Positions 1 to 9,139 of a DNA stretch of 64,000 bases are shown in pieces. The stretch's first letter is position 1. The number at the start of each line of letters is the position of its first letter. The notes beneath the pieces are model-generated. The model saw only the letters and a program-made list of their open reading frames with translations. It did not search any database and had not been told where the DNA came from. The DNA is from JAJPHI01 sp035541875 (GTDB taxonomy: Bacteria > Desulfobacterota > Binatia > Binatales > Binataceae): contig DATKML010000023.1 of NCBI GenBank assembly GCA_035541875.1, positions 62,001 to 126,000 on the forward strand, given 5' to 3'. A program made the translations under genes and the position numbers.

Positions 1-1104
1 ACCATTGATATGGATCGGGAAGCCGACGCGCTTCGACGGACCTCTCTCGGGATGCTCAACGTCGGAGATATAGCCATTCGCGCTCGATTGGGGATCTTCG
101 TGGATCTCTGTCGGTCGGCGCACGATCTCGAAGACCAGACCGCTCTGAGCAGCAAGCAGCGGTTCCCATGCGCTCGCGTCGCGCGAGGCAAAGCGCCCTT
201 CGAGCAGACGGAGTAACTCAGCTCGATTTGTCCAGCGCTGTTCGAAATTGATGAAGCGCGGATCGCTCACCAACTCCGGTAGACCCAAGCCGTTACATAG
301 CGCAGGCCAAGCACGCTCCGAGGGAGCCGCGATAAAGATCCAGCGCCCGTCTTTGCACTGGTAGGAATTGAGTAGTGGATCGGAAGAGTGATCGAGCGGC
401 AGCAATTCTCGCCCGGAGAACAAGGCATACTGCAGATTGAGTTGGCCGAGCCACATCGCTCCGCCGAGCAGAGAACTCTCGACCCGCTGGGGTCGGCCCG
501 TCTGGTTGCGGGCGATGATTGCGCCGAGCACACCGTAGGCGGTCATGATCCCGGCCATATGATCGGCCATCCCGGTAGGCGGCAGAATCGGCGGTTTATG
601 GCTGCCGCCACTCAAGACGCTCATTAGACCAGAGCGCGCCAAGCCAACGGGATCGAGACCCGGACGCGTGGCTTCGGGACCGCGCGGGCCGAAGCCCGAG
701 ACACTGGCGTAGACGAGCCGCGGATTGTCCATGATGAGTGAGTCGAAATCGATCGTCATCGCGACCGCCGTCGTGGCCTTGACGTTGTGCACGAAGATAT
801 CGGCCTTAGCGACGAGCGCGTGGAGGAGTCGTCGCCCCTCGGGATCGTTGAGATCGAACGTGATGCTCTTCTTGCCGGCATTGTAGGTTTCAAAAGGAAT
901 CGAGCGGCCACTCAGCAAGCGCGAATCCTGCCCGTAGAGCCGGACGAGATTGCGAACCGGATCGCCCTTCTTCGGGTTTTCAACCTTGATAACTTCGGCG
1001 CCGAGCGCCCCAAGCATCGCGGCGCAGGTCGGCCCTGCGTGAAAGAGGCCGTACTCGACGACACGGAAGCCGGTGAGGGGAAGTGCTTGTGGGTTTTGAT
1101 CCAT
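1..1104 (-). CDS. CaiB/BaiF family CoA-transferase (partial, C-terminus cut by window edge)
   Basis: Class III CoA-transferase, moving CoA between an acyl-CoA and a free carboxylic acid; the substrate cannot be told from sequence. The 368 visible residues start MDQNPQALPLTGFRVVEYG and carry the family's N-terminal block GPTCAAMLGALGAEVIKVE, the KKSITFDL strand, VHNVK and the glycine-rich SGFGPRGPEA segment. The frame stays open to base 1, so the last part of a roughly 400-residue protein is missing. ATG at 1102-1104 is used because the family N-terminus begins a few residues later. It lies about 120 bp downstream of the thiolase/DUF35 pair on the same strand and may share its transcript, which would suit CoA-ester catabolism. 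Family is secure; substrate unknown. Confidence 0.93.
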   Translation of the reverse strand, partial: MDQNPQALPLTGFRVVEYGLFHAGPTCAAMLGALGAEVIKVENPKKGDPVRNLVRLYGQDSRLLSGRSIPFETYNAGKKSITFDLNDPEGRRLLHALVAKADIFVHNVKATTAVAMTIDFDSLIMDNPRLVYASVSGFGPRGPEATRPGLDPVGLARSGLMSVLSGGSHKPPILPPTGMADHMAGIMTAYGVLGAIIARNQTGRPQRVESSLLGGAMWLGQLNLQYALFSGRELLPLDHSSDPLLNSYQCKDGRWIFIAAPSERAWPALCNGLGLPELVSDPRFINFEQRWTNRAELLRLLEGRFASRDASAWEPLLAAQSGLVFEIVRRPTEIHEDPQSSANGYISDVEHPERGPSKRVGFPIHING

Positions 1105-1166
1105 CGGATTGTTCCCTATGCGCGAGAAAAGGCTGTGAGAGTAGCTTCACCGCAGATCGCTTGGCG

Positions 1167-1211
1167 TAGATCCTTCGACTCGGCTCGTTTCACTCGCGGG
1201 CTCAGGATGAC
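1167..1211 (+). repeat. Dispersed intergenic repeat, copy 1
   Basis: Begins TAGATCCTTCGACTCGG and ends CTCAGGATGAC. It shares the layout (A)GAT-N-CTTCG, a CTCG/TTCG-rich middle, then a terminal CAGNATGAC-like end, with intergenic copies near 2955, 7711 and 34906, all in the same orientation. It lies in the 120-bp gap between the CoA-transferase and DUF35 genes. No coding frame was recognised. Confidence 0.6.
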
Positions 1212-1224
1212 TAGAGGCAGACGC

Positions 1225-1650
1225 TCACGCATTGCGAACAGGCTTGAATTTGGGGAGCGCGACTTCATCGCTGATATCGTCGAACCACACTTCGACCGGC
1301 ATCCCAACGCGCAGCTCAGTGTGAGGCACTCCAGTGATCCATGTCGCCAATCGCGGTCCTTCGTCGAGTCCGACGATCGCCACGTTGTACGGTACGTCGT
1401 TGGCGAAGGCTGGATCGAGCGCCTGAAAGACTGTTGTCCAGCTATAGATGGTGCCTCGGCCACGCGTCGCAGACCATTCCCATTTGAAGGAATGACATGC
1501 CCCGCACATCGGGCGCGGTGGATGACGCCATGTGCCGCAATCCTGACATCGCTGAAAGCGCAGTTCATGCTGACGGCAGAAGCTGTAGAAATCTTTGGCG
1601 TAGCCGCGAAGTGTCGACGCGCGCTTGGCCGTAGTCGAACTGTTTTCCAT
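1225..1650 (-). CDS. Zn-ribbon / OB-fold acyl-CoA-associated protein (DUF35 family)
   Basis: Small partner protein of thiolase-like enzymes. An N-terminal rubredoxin-like Zn ribbon (CQDC, ten residues, then CGAC, about residues 30-47) is followed by an OB-fold (GTIYSWTTVFQALDPAF, then PYNVAIVGLDEGPRLATWI). In steroid side-chain degradation Ltp2 needs a DUF35 partner for retro-aldol cleavage, and the gene directly upstream here (10-bp gap) is a thiolase/lipid-transfer-like protein, so a two-subunit complex is likely. ATG at 1648-1650 is chosen; an upstream start near 1755 would overlap the thiolase gene and add residues foreign to the family. The predicted 141 residues is normal length. Confidence 0.9.
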   Translation of the reverse strand: MENSSTTAKRASTLRGYAKDFYSFCRQHELRFQRCQDCGTWRHPPRPMCGACHSFKWEWSATRGRGTIYSWTTVFQALDPAFANDVPYNVAIVGLDEGPRLATWITGVPHTELRVGMPVEVWFDDISDEVALPKFKPVRNA

Positions 1651-1660
1651 CAACGAATAC

Positions 1661-2845
1661 TCACTGGCGCAGAATCGCGATTGAGCCGTGGCCGTGTCCG
1701 CCCCATCCCGTGACGACACCCAGTTCGGCGCCCCTAACCTGACGATCGCCGGCATCGTGCCGCAGTTGCGTCACAGCCTCGATAAGATGGTTCATCCCGG
1801 AATTGTGCGCCTGCGAGAGAAGACCACCGTGGGTATTTATCGGGAGCTCTCCGCCTAGTTCGATGCGGCCGCCCTCGACGAAAGGTCCAGCCTCACCGCG
1901 TTTGCAAAAGCCCGCAGCCTCTATTTGCAGAAGCATCTGTCCGGTGAAGCAATCGTAGATTTCGGCGAAGTCCATATCCGAAGGTTTAACGCCGGCCATC
2001 TCAAAGGCACGCGGCGCGCAGTAGTCGAGACCCATCCTCAGGATATCCGGACGATTGGGCAGATCGTGTGGCGGATACGGATGACCCGACGCGATACCCA
2101 TCAAGTAGATCGGCTTTTGCCGCAGATCCTTGGCGCGCTCGGTCGTGGTCACCAGCAGAGCGCCGGCGCCATCGGTCTCGAGACAGCAGTCGAGCAGCCG
2201 ATAGGGAAAGCTGACCCATCGCGAGGCGAGATAATCCGAAAGATCCATCGGCTTGCCGCGCATCAGGGCGTTCGGATGCAACTGCGCATGCTTGCGCATC
2301 GCCACGGCGATCGCACCGAGTTGCTCGTGCGTCGTGCCGTAGAGCTGCATGTGCCGATTCGCCATCCAGGCGTAATGCTGCGGCGGCGCGCCGACCCCAT
2401 ACGGGGAGTAGTAATCGCGAATCGTCTCGGCGGACTGCAGCCCCGTGCCGGGATCGGAATTCATCTGTCGCGCCTTGCGGCCCGAGTAGAAACGGCAGGT
2501 CAGCGGAATCAGCGCGTAGTTGGCGATACCGCAGGCGATCACGGTCGCTGCGCTTTCGAGCGCTGACACGCACATAGCCCCGCCCATCTCCTGCAACGAA
2601 GTTGTGTAGCGGAGGTCTTCGAGCCCCAGATTGGCGATAAAGTCACCGGCGGTCCCGCCGCCCCCTGCCCCACCCGGTAGGATCACAGAGTCGATCACTT
2701 CGGGCTTGATACCCGCGTCGGCAATAGCGGCCATCGAGGCTTCCAGCGACAGTTCCAACGCGCTTTTGTCAGTGCCGCGCGTGTAGGCGGTCTCGCCGAT
2801 ACCGACGATACAGACGCGATCGCGGAGAGAAGTTAAATCAGACAT
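1661..2845 (-). CDS. Thiolase-like lipid-transfer protein (SCP-x/Ltp type acetyl-CoA acetyltransferase family)
   Basis: 394-residue thiolase-fold protein, probably acting on a CoA-bound lipid or sterol side chain together with the DUF35 protein encoded 10 bp downstream. Visible: an N-terminal VCIVGIGETAYTRG strand, MGGAMCVSALESA in the nucleophile region, NTHGGLLSQAHNSGMNHL near the C-terminus and a final GWGGHGHGSIAIL. Ltp-type members often lack the full set of classical thiolase residues and act as aldolases rather than ketothiolases; which applies here is open. ATG at 2843-2845 is preceded by AGAAAGGA at good spacing, so the longer upstream extension is not used. It is the first gene of the DUF35/CaiB run. 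Confidence 0.9.
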   Translation of the reverse strand: MSDLTSLRDRVCIVGIGETAYTRGTDKSALELSLEASMAAIADAGIKPEVIDSVILPGGAGGGGTAGDFIANLGLEDLRYTTSLQEMGGAMCVSALESAATVIACGIANYALIPLTCRFYSGRKARQMNSDPGTGLQSAETIRDYYSPYGVGAPPQHYAWMANRHMQLYGTTHEQLGAIAVAMRKHAQLHPNALMRGKPMDLSDYLASRWVSFPYRLLDCCLETDGAGALLVTTTERAKDLRQKPIYLMGIASGHPYPPHDLPNRPDILRMGLDYCAPRAFEMAGVKPSDMDFAEIYDCFTGQMLLQIEAAGFCKRGEAGPFVEGGRIELGGELPINTHGGLLSQAHNSGMNHLIEAVTQLRHDAGDRQVRGAELGVVTGWGGHGHGSIAILRQ

Positions 2846-2954
2846 TAGCGAATCCTTTCTTCCGCTCTCTTGCGCATGGTCGCATCGCAGATTGAGCGCT
2901 TCGCGGACAACAGAACCGGTCCCGGGTTCACTCGCCAAGCTCGCGAATCTGTCC

Positions 2955-3000
2955 GAGATTCTTCACTGCGCTCGCCGTTGCTCGCTTCGTTCAGAATGAC
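2955..3000 (+). repeat. Dispersed intergenic repeat, copy 2
   Basis: Begins GAGATTCTTCACTGCGCTCG and ends CGTTCAGAATGAC. Preceded by CTGTCC, as is copy 3. It lies in the 196-bp gap (2846-3041) between the thiolase-like gene and the amidohydrolase; nothing else was recognised in that gap. Confidence 0.65.
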
Positions 3001-3041
3001 AAACGGGGCGGAGCGGCTGACCGGTAACGAGAGCCGTTCCA

Positions 3042-4208
3042 TCACACAGTGATCCCGAAGAGGCGGGCGCAGTTATCGGCGACCAGCTTGCGGACATCTT
3101 TTGCGGGAACGCCTACGAATTGCTCCTGCAATATCTCGCGCGTGCGCGGCCAGGTCGTCTCCGGGTGAGGAAAATCCGACGACCAGCATAGCGCGTCGGT
3201 CCCGGTTAGATTGCGGCTATTAATCCCAGCGATATCTTCCTGAAAAGTGGCGAACAGATTGCGGCCGAAGTAGTAGCCCGGGGGATTCTTGAGATTCGTC
3301 TGCCGATGCCATCGCCACGGGAAGTTCTTGAAAACCCATTCGGCGCGCTGCTTCACATAAGCGAGCCATCCGACGTCAGTCTCGACCGCCGCCACCTTCA
3401 AATTGGGATATCGATCGAAGATGCCCGACCAGAGGATCGTGGTGACGGGGATCGCCATCAGCATCCGCGCCAGCGTGCTCATCGTCTCGGCGGAACCCGG
3501 CGGTACGCCTTCCGCCGTCGGTAAATAGGCTGGGAGTTTGATGCCCGACTGCACGCCGAGATGGAGGCTGATCACCATGTTGTGCTGATCGAGCGCCTGC
3601 CAGATTGGCTCGAAAATCGGGTCATTCCAGAAACGACCGCGACCGGGCTCAGGTGGAATCAATCCGCTGCGAATGCCCTTCGCAGCCATCCGATTGATCT
3701 CGGCAACGGCGGTCTCGACGCTTTCCATCGGCACGATACCGACGGGGACGAGCCGCCTGCTGTTCTCGGTGCTGAAGTCGGCGACGTGATCGTTGTAGGC
3801 CTTGATACAGCCGAGGGCGAGTTCGGAATCGAGCTTCTGCGCGCCCGGACCCGCATCGGTGAGCCACATGCCGACAAAGGCGCGGGAGAAATTCGGGAAC
3901 AGGACGGACGCAGCGATATTATCGCGATCCATCGCCTTGAGACGTTCGGTCGGATCGTAAGTAGCTGGATAGACCTTCTCCCACGGCACGCACTCGATAT
4001 CGCGATCATCGCGGACCTCGCGCCCCGCCCATACGTCCATCCCGAGCGGGCGCGGTGGATTATTGCCCCAAAGCCATGCCGAACCACCGTTCTCGAGCAG
4101 AATCATTTTCGGAGCTTTATCGCGTAGGTCTTTGGGCAGACGCTTTTCCCAAAGATCCGGCGTCTCCTGGATGTGATCGTCGGCGGAGATAATTTTTTCG
4201 ATAGTCAT
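3042..4208 (-). CDS. Amidohydrolase family protein (amidohydrolase_2, TIM-barrel)
   Basis: 388-residue metal-dependent hydrolase or decarboxylase of the amidohydrolase-2 (ACMSD-like) family. Visible: N-terminal ISADDHIQE (metal-ligand D-x-H), the SLHLG strand, an AAVETDVGW strand and SSDFPHPETTWP near the C-terminus containing the conserved barrel-end Asp. Members decarboxylate or hydrolyse aromatic and other ring acids; the substrate here is unknown. ATG at 4206-4208 is used; the open frame runs about 140 residues further upstream but overlaps the divergent dehydrogenase and has no family character. Divergent from the Zn-dehydrogenase across 160 bp, which probably holds promoters for both. 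Confidence 0.92.
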   Translation of the reverse strand: MTIEKIISADDHIQETPDLWEKRLPKDLRDKAPKMILLENGGSAWLWGNNPPRPLGMDVWAGREVRDDRDIECVPWEKVYPATYDPTERLKAMDRDNIAASVLFPNFSRAFVGMWLTDAGPGAQKLDSELALGCIKAYNDHVADFSTENSRRLVPVGIVPMESVETAVAEINRMAAKGIRSGLIPPEPGRGRFWNDPIFEPIWQALDQHNMVISLHLGVQSGIKLPAYLPTAEGVPPGSAETMSTLARMLMAIPVTTILWSGIFDRYPNLKVAAVETDVGWLAYVKQRAEWVFKNFPWRWHRQTNLKNPPGYYFGRNLFATFQEDIAGINSRNLTGTDALCWSSDFPHPETTWPRTREILQEQFVGVPAKDVRKLVADNCARLFGITV

Positions 4209-4368
4209 CGTGGGATTCCCACTCCCGCTGCAACTTGTTGAGTTTGTACTGCCGTCGCCGTCTTGGGCGCAAGCGCGATCGGCGATTGGCGAGGTTTCAT
4301 CGCATTTCAATGTTTTGATGCTATGTTGCGACCGCGATCCCGAGAGCGCTGAAGAAAGGATGACTCCG

Positions 4369-5448
4369 ATGGCGAATGCTCTGGCGGCTGTAATCACGTC
4401 ATTCAATAACGAACTCGAACTGCAATCAGTGCCGCTGCCTGAGCTGGGCCCCGGAGACATCCTGATCAAGGTTGATGCGGCGACGCTATGCGGTACGGAT
4501 ACCCATCGATGGCAAGGGCATTTCGGCACGCCACCTTTCATCCCGGGCCATGAGACCTGCGGGACGATCGTCGAGTTGCGTAGCGAGCGATGCGATATCC
4601 TGGGGAAGCCGCTCAAGGTCGGTGACCGGATCATCTCGACCTACCCGAGCTGCGGGCGATGCTACTACTGCACCGTGCTCCATCAGGTGTCGCTCTGCCC
4701 CAACGTGAAAATTTTTGGCGGCGCACATCCCTCGAGTCTGCTCGGCGGATGCGCCGAGTATCATCACTTCCCGGCAGGCGGAAGTATCGTGCGGATACCC
4801 GACGAAGTTACTCCACCGCTGGCCGCGTCAGCAGCATGTGCATTACGCACCGTGATGAATGGCTTCGAGAAGGTCGGCGCGATCGAGAGTCACGAGACCG
4901 TCGCGATTTTGGGCGGCGGCCCACTCGGGCTTTACTCAGTCGCGGTTGCGCGCGATCGCGGCGCAAAGAAGGTGTTCCTGATCGGCGCTCCCGAAGTGCG
5001 GCTCGACGTTGCGCGCGCGTGGGGCGCTGACGATGTGCTGAATCTCGACCGCACACCGGCGCTGCCTGACCGCGTCACATGGGTGAAGGATCGGACCGAC
5101 GGTCGCGGTGCGGACCTCGTCTTTCAATGCGCAGTTACGTCGGTGCTGAGTGAAGCGATCGAGATGGTGCGACCCGACGGGCGTATCGCCAGTATCGGCG
5201 TGGGTGGCGGTCCGGCGACGATCGGTCCGACACAGTTTTTCAAGCCCGTCCGAATCGATGCCGTGGTGATGGCCGAACCGCGCCATTTCTACCATGCGAT
5301 CGAATTCCTGGCGACGCGGCGAAATCGCTTCGATTTCGCTCGGATAATCTCCGGGACGTACACGCTGGATAAGACCACCGAAGCCCTGCGCAAGATGGCG
5401 ACGTTCGAGGAGGTCAAACCGCTCATCCTGCCGCGGTTAGCGAACTGA
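4369..5448 (+). CDS. Zinc-binding alcohol dehydrogenase (MDR superfamily)
   Basis: 359-residue NAD(P)-dependent medium-chain dehydrogenase. The catalytic-zinc ligands are in CGTDTHRWQ and PGHETCG, the structural-zinc cysteines in CGRCYYCTVLHQVSLC, and the Rossmann glycines in AILGGGPLGLYSVAVA. Length is normal. Two ATGs are close together (4360 and 4369); 4369 is preferred because AGAAAGGA then sits about 8 nt upstream, whereas it would abut the first. A second dehydrogenase of similar type is at 39038. Substrate unknown; the catabolic neighbourhood suggests oxidation of an alcohol intermediate. Confidence 0.93.
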   Translation: MANALAAVITSFNNELELQSVPLPELGPGDILIKVDAATLCGTDTHRWQGHFGTPPFIPGHETCGTIVELRSERCDILGKPLKVGDRIISTYPSCGRCYYCTVLHQVSLCPNVKIFGGAHPSSLLGGCAEYHHFPAGGSIVRIPDEVTPPLAASAACALRTVMNGFEKVGAIESHETVAILGGGPLGLYSVAVARDRGAKKVFLIGAPEVRLDVARAWGADDVLNLDRTPALPDRVTWVKDRTDGRGADLVFQCAVTSVLSEAIEMVRPDGRIASIGVGGGPATIGPTQFFKPVRIDAVVMAEPRHFYHAIEFLATRRNRFDFARIISGTYTLDKTTEALRKMATFEEVKPLILPRLAN

Positions 5449-5495
5449 GGCGGCGGCTGAGTCCTAATCATCGAGCGTTGTGCTATTTAGGTGCG

Positions 5496-5678
5496 ATGGC
5501 GCAAGAGGATATTCCGAGCGGACACGAGATCGGTAATGGGTTGTGCAAACCCTGCTGGGTGGTTGTGCGAGAGCCGCTCGACGAGTGCCCGCGATGCGCC
5601 GGCTATTTGCATCGGCTCGGCACCGAAGAGGTCTGCGATAAGTGCGATAAGCGCCGCCCGATGCCATCAGCGGCTTAG
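5496..5678 (+). CDS. Small zinc-ribbon-like protein with three CxxC motifs
   Basis: Predicted 60-residue protein with CKPC, CPRC and CDKC and a conserved-looking LHRLGTEEVCDKC core, so probably a small zinc-binding domain. It lies 47 bp after the alcohol dehydrogenase on the same strand and ends just before a strong hairpin. No family name can be given. ATG at 5496 is chosen as the last start before the polar segment MAQEDIPSGHE; a start at 5478 would add only six residues. Reality is supported by Cys patterning rather than by recognised homology. Confidence 0.6.
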   Translation: MAQEDIPSGHEIGNGLCKPCWVVVREPLDECPRCAGYLHRLGTEEVCDKCDKRRPMPSAA

Positions 5679-5684
5679 TTTTGA

Positions 5685-5719
5685 GAAAAAAGGCCACCGC
5701 GTACCAGACGCGGCGGCCT
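5685..5719 (-). terminator. Rho-independent terminator for the CocE/NonD hydrolase gene
   Basis: Stem AGGCCACCGCGT (5691-5702), loop ACCAG, stem ACGCGGCGGCCT (5708-5719), one mismatch. Read on the minus strand the hairpin is followed directly by a T-run (CCTTTTTTCTC), and it lies just downstream of the hydrolase stop codon at 5750. On the plus strand it may also stop the small zinc-ribbon gene, but the T content there is weaker. Confidence 0.85.
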
Positions 5720-5749
5720 CGTATCATCGTTTTCTCGCTAGCGATTAAT

Positions 5750-7543
5750 TCAGCGCGGAATAACGGGGAGCAGAATGTGCGACGCCATCCCTTCCTGATG
5801 GAAGACGGTCTGCCGCGCCTGGATTCCCTTGGTTCCCTCACCAAAGGCCTCGCCTGTGTTCAAATTGCGATCGAAGTGCGGGAAGTTACTCGAACTGATT
5901 TCGAGTCGAATCCGATGACCCGGCATGAAGACGTTGCTGGTCGCCCAGAGATCGATCGTGAACTGATACGGCTTGCCGGGCTCCATCATCTGCGGCGCGC
6001 TCGATGACTCACGGTAGCGCGCACGGATAATCCCATCAGTAAGATTCTGCGCGTAGCCATCAGGGCGCACATCGACCAGTTTCGCCGTGAAGTCGGTATC
6101 GATCGCTGACGACGACGCCCACAGAACGACACTTACTGGACCCGTAATTTCGAGCGGCTGTTCGAGGGGTTCGGAGGTATAGACGAGCACGTCGTTGCGC
6201 TCTTCTGCCGGGCGTTGATCCTGGATGCCCATATCGATCGCGAGGTTGTTGCCGCCGAGGGACGGCACCGGATCATTGGGATCGTAAACAAAATGATCGG
6301 TGGTCTCGCCTGCGGGTGGCACGGTTGAGAGGACACCGTCACCGCGCAAACTATTCGCGCCATTCTCCGCGTGGATGAAGTACGGGACGTGCCGCATGTT
6401 CGGCGGCGGCCAATCCGGAAGATGCTGCCAGCGATTCGCGCCCAGCGTATAAACGGTAACCGGCGGCTCCTCCATGATGCCGTTGTCGATATCCTTCAGC
6501 CAATAATCGAACCATCGGAGCAGCGTCTCGTTCAGATCGATCAACGCTGACGGACCAAAGTCGATATCGCCGGTGCCGCGCGAGTTGGGAAAGTTGTAGG
6601 GCAGCAGGTGGCCCCACGGACCGATAATCAGGCGCTGTCCCTTGCGGGCCTTCTCGAAGCGACTGTTGTTCTTGATGCTCTGATATGCGGTCGGCGCGCC
6701 CTCGCCGAAGATGTCGTACCACGATGAGACATGGAGCATCGGCACGGTAACGCTCGCGGCGTGGCGATTCACATTGGCGCGATACCAATACTCACTGTCG
6801 TTGGCGTGCTTGATGTGATCGGCCATGTAGGGCGCGGTCTCTTTGAGCAGATCGGCCCAATCCTTAATCGGCAGATGGCGATACCACTCGTCAGTCAGCG
6901 GCGTAAACGCGTTGAAGCCCCACTTCGTCTTGCGCATGATCGGGAATTCGCCGCCGATCACGTACTGCTTCATCTTCTCCTGCAAATCTTCGCGGTCTGC
7001 ACGCTTCAAGGTGTTGAGCCCCTTGAAGATGGCGTAGGGCACTATCCATCCCCACATCGACGCACCGCCGGTGTGGTAGATCCAGCTTGCGTGATAATCC
7101 GAGGACGCCGAGACGGGAGCCATCACCTGGAGCGACGGCGGCATCGGGTCGTTGCAGGCGATCAGATATTGCGTGAGGCCAAGATAGGACTGGCCGGTCG
7201 TGCCGACCCGGCCGTTTGACCACGGCAGGCGCGCAGCCCATTCGACCGCATCGTAGCCATCAGCGGCTTCCTGAAAGATCGTGTCGTACTCGCCTTCGGA
7301 GGAAAACCGACCGCGACAGTCCTGCATGATCGTAATGTAACCGTAACGCGCATAGAGGTAGCTCGCGCCGTTGGGATCATCACTGCCCTTTTTGTTGTAG
7401 GGCGTGCGACTAAGCAAAACCGGAAAGCGACCGGGTACATCTGGCCTAATGACGTCGGCATAGAGCGTGACGCCGTCGCGCGTCTTCATCGGAACATCTT
7501 TTTCGGTTACGACGCGATAAGTCTTACGCGCTTGAACGATCAT
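5750..7543 (-). CDS. CocE/NonD family hydrolase (peptidase S15-like)
   Basis: 597-residue alpha/beta hydrolase related to X-Pro dipeptidyl-peptidase and cocaine esterase. An N-terminal catalytic domain opens with PMKTRDGVTLYADVIRPD and has the nucleophile elbow GTTGQSYLGLTQYL (Ser about residue 115) after a QDCRGRFSSEGEY segment. The C-terminal part (about residues 350-597) is the jelly-roll domain, with ITGPVSVVLWASSSAIDTDF and RIRLEISSSNFPHFDRN. The family hydrolyses esters, amides or acyl-peptides; no signal peptide is seen, so cytoplasmic. GGAGG lies 8 nt before ATG 7543. A terminator follows at 5685-5719, so this appears to be a single-gene unit. Confidence 0.92.
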   Translation of the reverse strand: MIVQARKTYRVVTEKDVPMKTRDGVTLYADVIRPDVPGRFPVLLSRTPYNKKGSDDPNGASYLYARYGYITIMQDCRGRFSSEGEYDTIFQEAADGYDAVEWAARLPWSNGRVGTTGQSYLGLTQYLIACNDPMPPSLQVMAPVSASSDYHASWIYHTGGASMWGWIVPYAIFKGLNTLKRADREDLQEKMKQYVIGGEFPIMRKTKWGFNAFTPLTDEWYRHLPIKDWADLLKETAPYMADHIKHANDSEYWYRANVNRHAASVTVPMLHVSSWYDIFGEGAPTAYQSIKNNSRFEKARKGQRLIIGPWGHLLPYNFPNSRGTGDIDFGPSALIDLNETLLRWFDYWLKDIDNGIMEEPPVTVYTLGANRWQHLPDWPPPNMRHVPYFIHAENGANSLRGDGVLSTVPPAGETTDHFVYDPNDPVPSLGGNNLAIDMGIQDQRPAEERNDVLVYTSEPLEQPLEITGPVSVVLWASSSAIDTDFTAKLVDVRPDGYAQNLTDGIIRARYRESSSAPQMMEPGKPYQFTIDLWATSNVFMPGHRIRLEISSSNFPHFDRNLNTGEAFGEGTKGIQARQTVFHQEGMASHILLPVIPR

Positions 7544-7710
7544 CGCCCATCCTCCAGTAGCAGCTCGTGGCTATGCAGCCGCATTGATATCGAATCGAGC
7601 TCGAAGTGTAAAATCCGCGAATGACGGTTCAGCTCCCCAACCGATTGAGGGTACCGTGTTTCGACGAAACCGGTACCGGCTTCGCGAGTGAAATACTCGT
7701 GAAGCTGTCC

Positions 7711-7756
7711 GAGATGCTTCGACTTCGTTCGCGTCGCTCACTTCGCTCAGCATGAC
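7711..7756 (+). repeat. Dispersed intergenic repeat, copy 3
   Basis: Begins GAGATGCTTCGACTTCGTTC and ends CGCTCAGCATGAC; preceded by CTGTCC like copy 2. It occupies part of the 240-bp gap between the CocE/NonD gene and the next CoA-transferase. No gene was seen in that gap. Confidence 0.65.
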
Positions 7757-7783
7757 AGGGAAACCGTTGGCGCCAGAGCTTCC

Positions 7784-9007
7784 TCAATGCGGTGCGTGAT
7801 GGAGAACTCCTGCCTTCTCGAGTTCTGCGACACGCGCGGCGTTGTAGCCCAGATACTTTTCGAGCACTGCGGCGTTATGCTCCCCGAGCATCGGCGCATC
7901 GAATTCCATCTCATCGGGAAAACCCGAGAAGCGCAGCGGAAAACCGGGAATCTTGAATTCGCCGAGAATCGGATCGGTAACTGATCGCACCGATCCGCGT
8001 TCTATCAGATGTGGATGCTCCATCGCCTCGCGCACCGACAGAATCGGCGCGACAGGAACGCGTTCACGGCGCAGCGCCTCGACCGAGGCCTCATCGCTCG
8101 GCGATGCGGCCAGCCAGTCCTCGATTATCTTTACGATATTCACGCGATCTTTGGCGCGGCCGCCACGATGGAGGTAGCGCTCATCTTGCGCCAAATCCGT
8201 TCGGCCCATCGCCTCGCATACGCTAACCCATTGCTTATCAGTCATCGCGAGGATGATGATCCACCACTTCTTTCCCCTGAAGACGCCGGCAGGGCACGCG
8301 AGAGAATGATGCAACCCAGAGGCCTTCATCTCCATCTTTCCCTTGCTGGCGCTGTACAACTGTAAGCCCAGCGTGTGGCAATGGAAGTAGGAATCGAGCA
8401 GCGAGATATCGATGTACTGTCCCTCGCCCGTCTTCTCGCGATACAGCAGCGCGCATGCGATCGCACCCATCGCATGGGCACCGGCACTGACGTCGCCGAT
8501 CGCAACCATCGGCATGTAGGGCGGTCCTTCCTCCTCGCCGATAAGTGACGTGATGCCAGCGTAAGCCTGGCCGATGAAATCGAAGCCGGGATCGTTCGCG
8601 AGAGGACCGGTCTGGCCGAGCGCCGAGATCGAGCACATCACGAGTCCCGGATTGAGCGCCTTCAGCACGTCGTAGCCGAGGCCCATCCGAGTGATTACGC
8701 CGGGAGCGAAATTCTCAACTACCACATCGACCTTCGGTACCAGCCCTCTTACGATCTCGAGACCCTCGGGCTTGCGCAGATCGACACAAACGCTCTGCTT
8801 GCCGCGATTCTGTTGCACAAAAAAGGCGCTGCGTTTGTCCCTGAGGTAATCGAACTCGCGCGCGTGATCGCCGTGGGGAGCGAACTCCACCTTGATGATC
8901 TCCGCCCCCATACCGGCCATCAGCCGCGTTGTTGTCGGACCAGCCACAAAATGGGTGAAGTCGAGAACTTTATATCCGTCCAGCAGATGCCGCGGTTTCT
9001 CAGGCAT
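7784..9007 (-). CDS. CaiB/BaiF family CoA-transferase
   Basis: 407-residue class III CoA-transferase. Conserved blocks: LLDGYKVLDFTHFVAGPTT, MGAEIIKVEFAPHGD, the NRGKQSVCVDLRKPEG strand, VVENFAPGVITRMGLGY and DPGFDFIGQAYAG, which holds the catalytic-region Asp of the family. ATG at 9005-9007 follows AAGGAG at about 10 nt; the longer frame to 9073 has no family character. This is a second, quite different paralog from the one at 1-1104 and from mct at 10126. The substrate cannot be inferred; acyl-CoA activation of a hydrocarbon or carboxylic acid intermediate is typical. Confidence 0.93.
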   Translation of the reverse strand: MPEKPRHLLDGYKVLDFTHFVAGPTTTRLMAGMGAEIIKVEFAPHGDHAREFDYLRDKRSAFFVQQNRGKQSVCVDLRKPEGLEIVRGLVPKVDVVVENFAPGVITRMGLGYDVLKALNPGLVMCSISALGQTGPLANDPGFDFIGQAYAGITSLIGEEEGPPYMPMVAIGDVSAGAHAMGAIACALLYREKTGEGQYIDISLLDSYFHCHTLGLQLYSASKGKMEMKASGLHHSLACPAGVFRGKKWWIIILAMTDKQWVSVCEAMGRTDLAQDERYLHRGGRAKDRVNIVKIIEDWLAASPSDEASVEALRRERVPVAPILSVREAMEHPHLIERGSVRSVTDPILGEFKIPGFPLRFSGFPDEMEFDAPMLGEHNAAVLEKYLGYNAARVAELEKAGVLHHAPH

Positions 9008-9139
9008 TGATCGAGGCTCCTTGCGCTCGGGGATCGGCTTTTGTTGCAGCCCAATCCCTAGCAAATCTCGCATCGGTTTACTGCTCCCGCGCGATGTGCA
9101 CTATAAGGAGTTAAATCACTGCATCGCGAAAGGTTATCG

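Noticed and set aside
787..1713. 308-codon plus-strand frame over the CoA-transferase and DUF35 genes
   Set aside because: It covers two well-supported minus-strand genes and shows no motifs.
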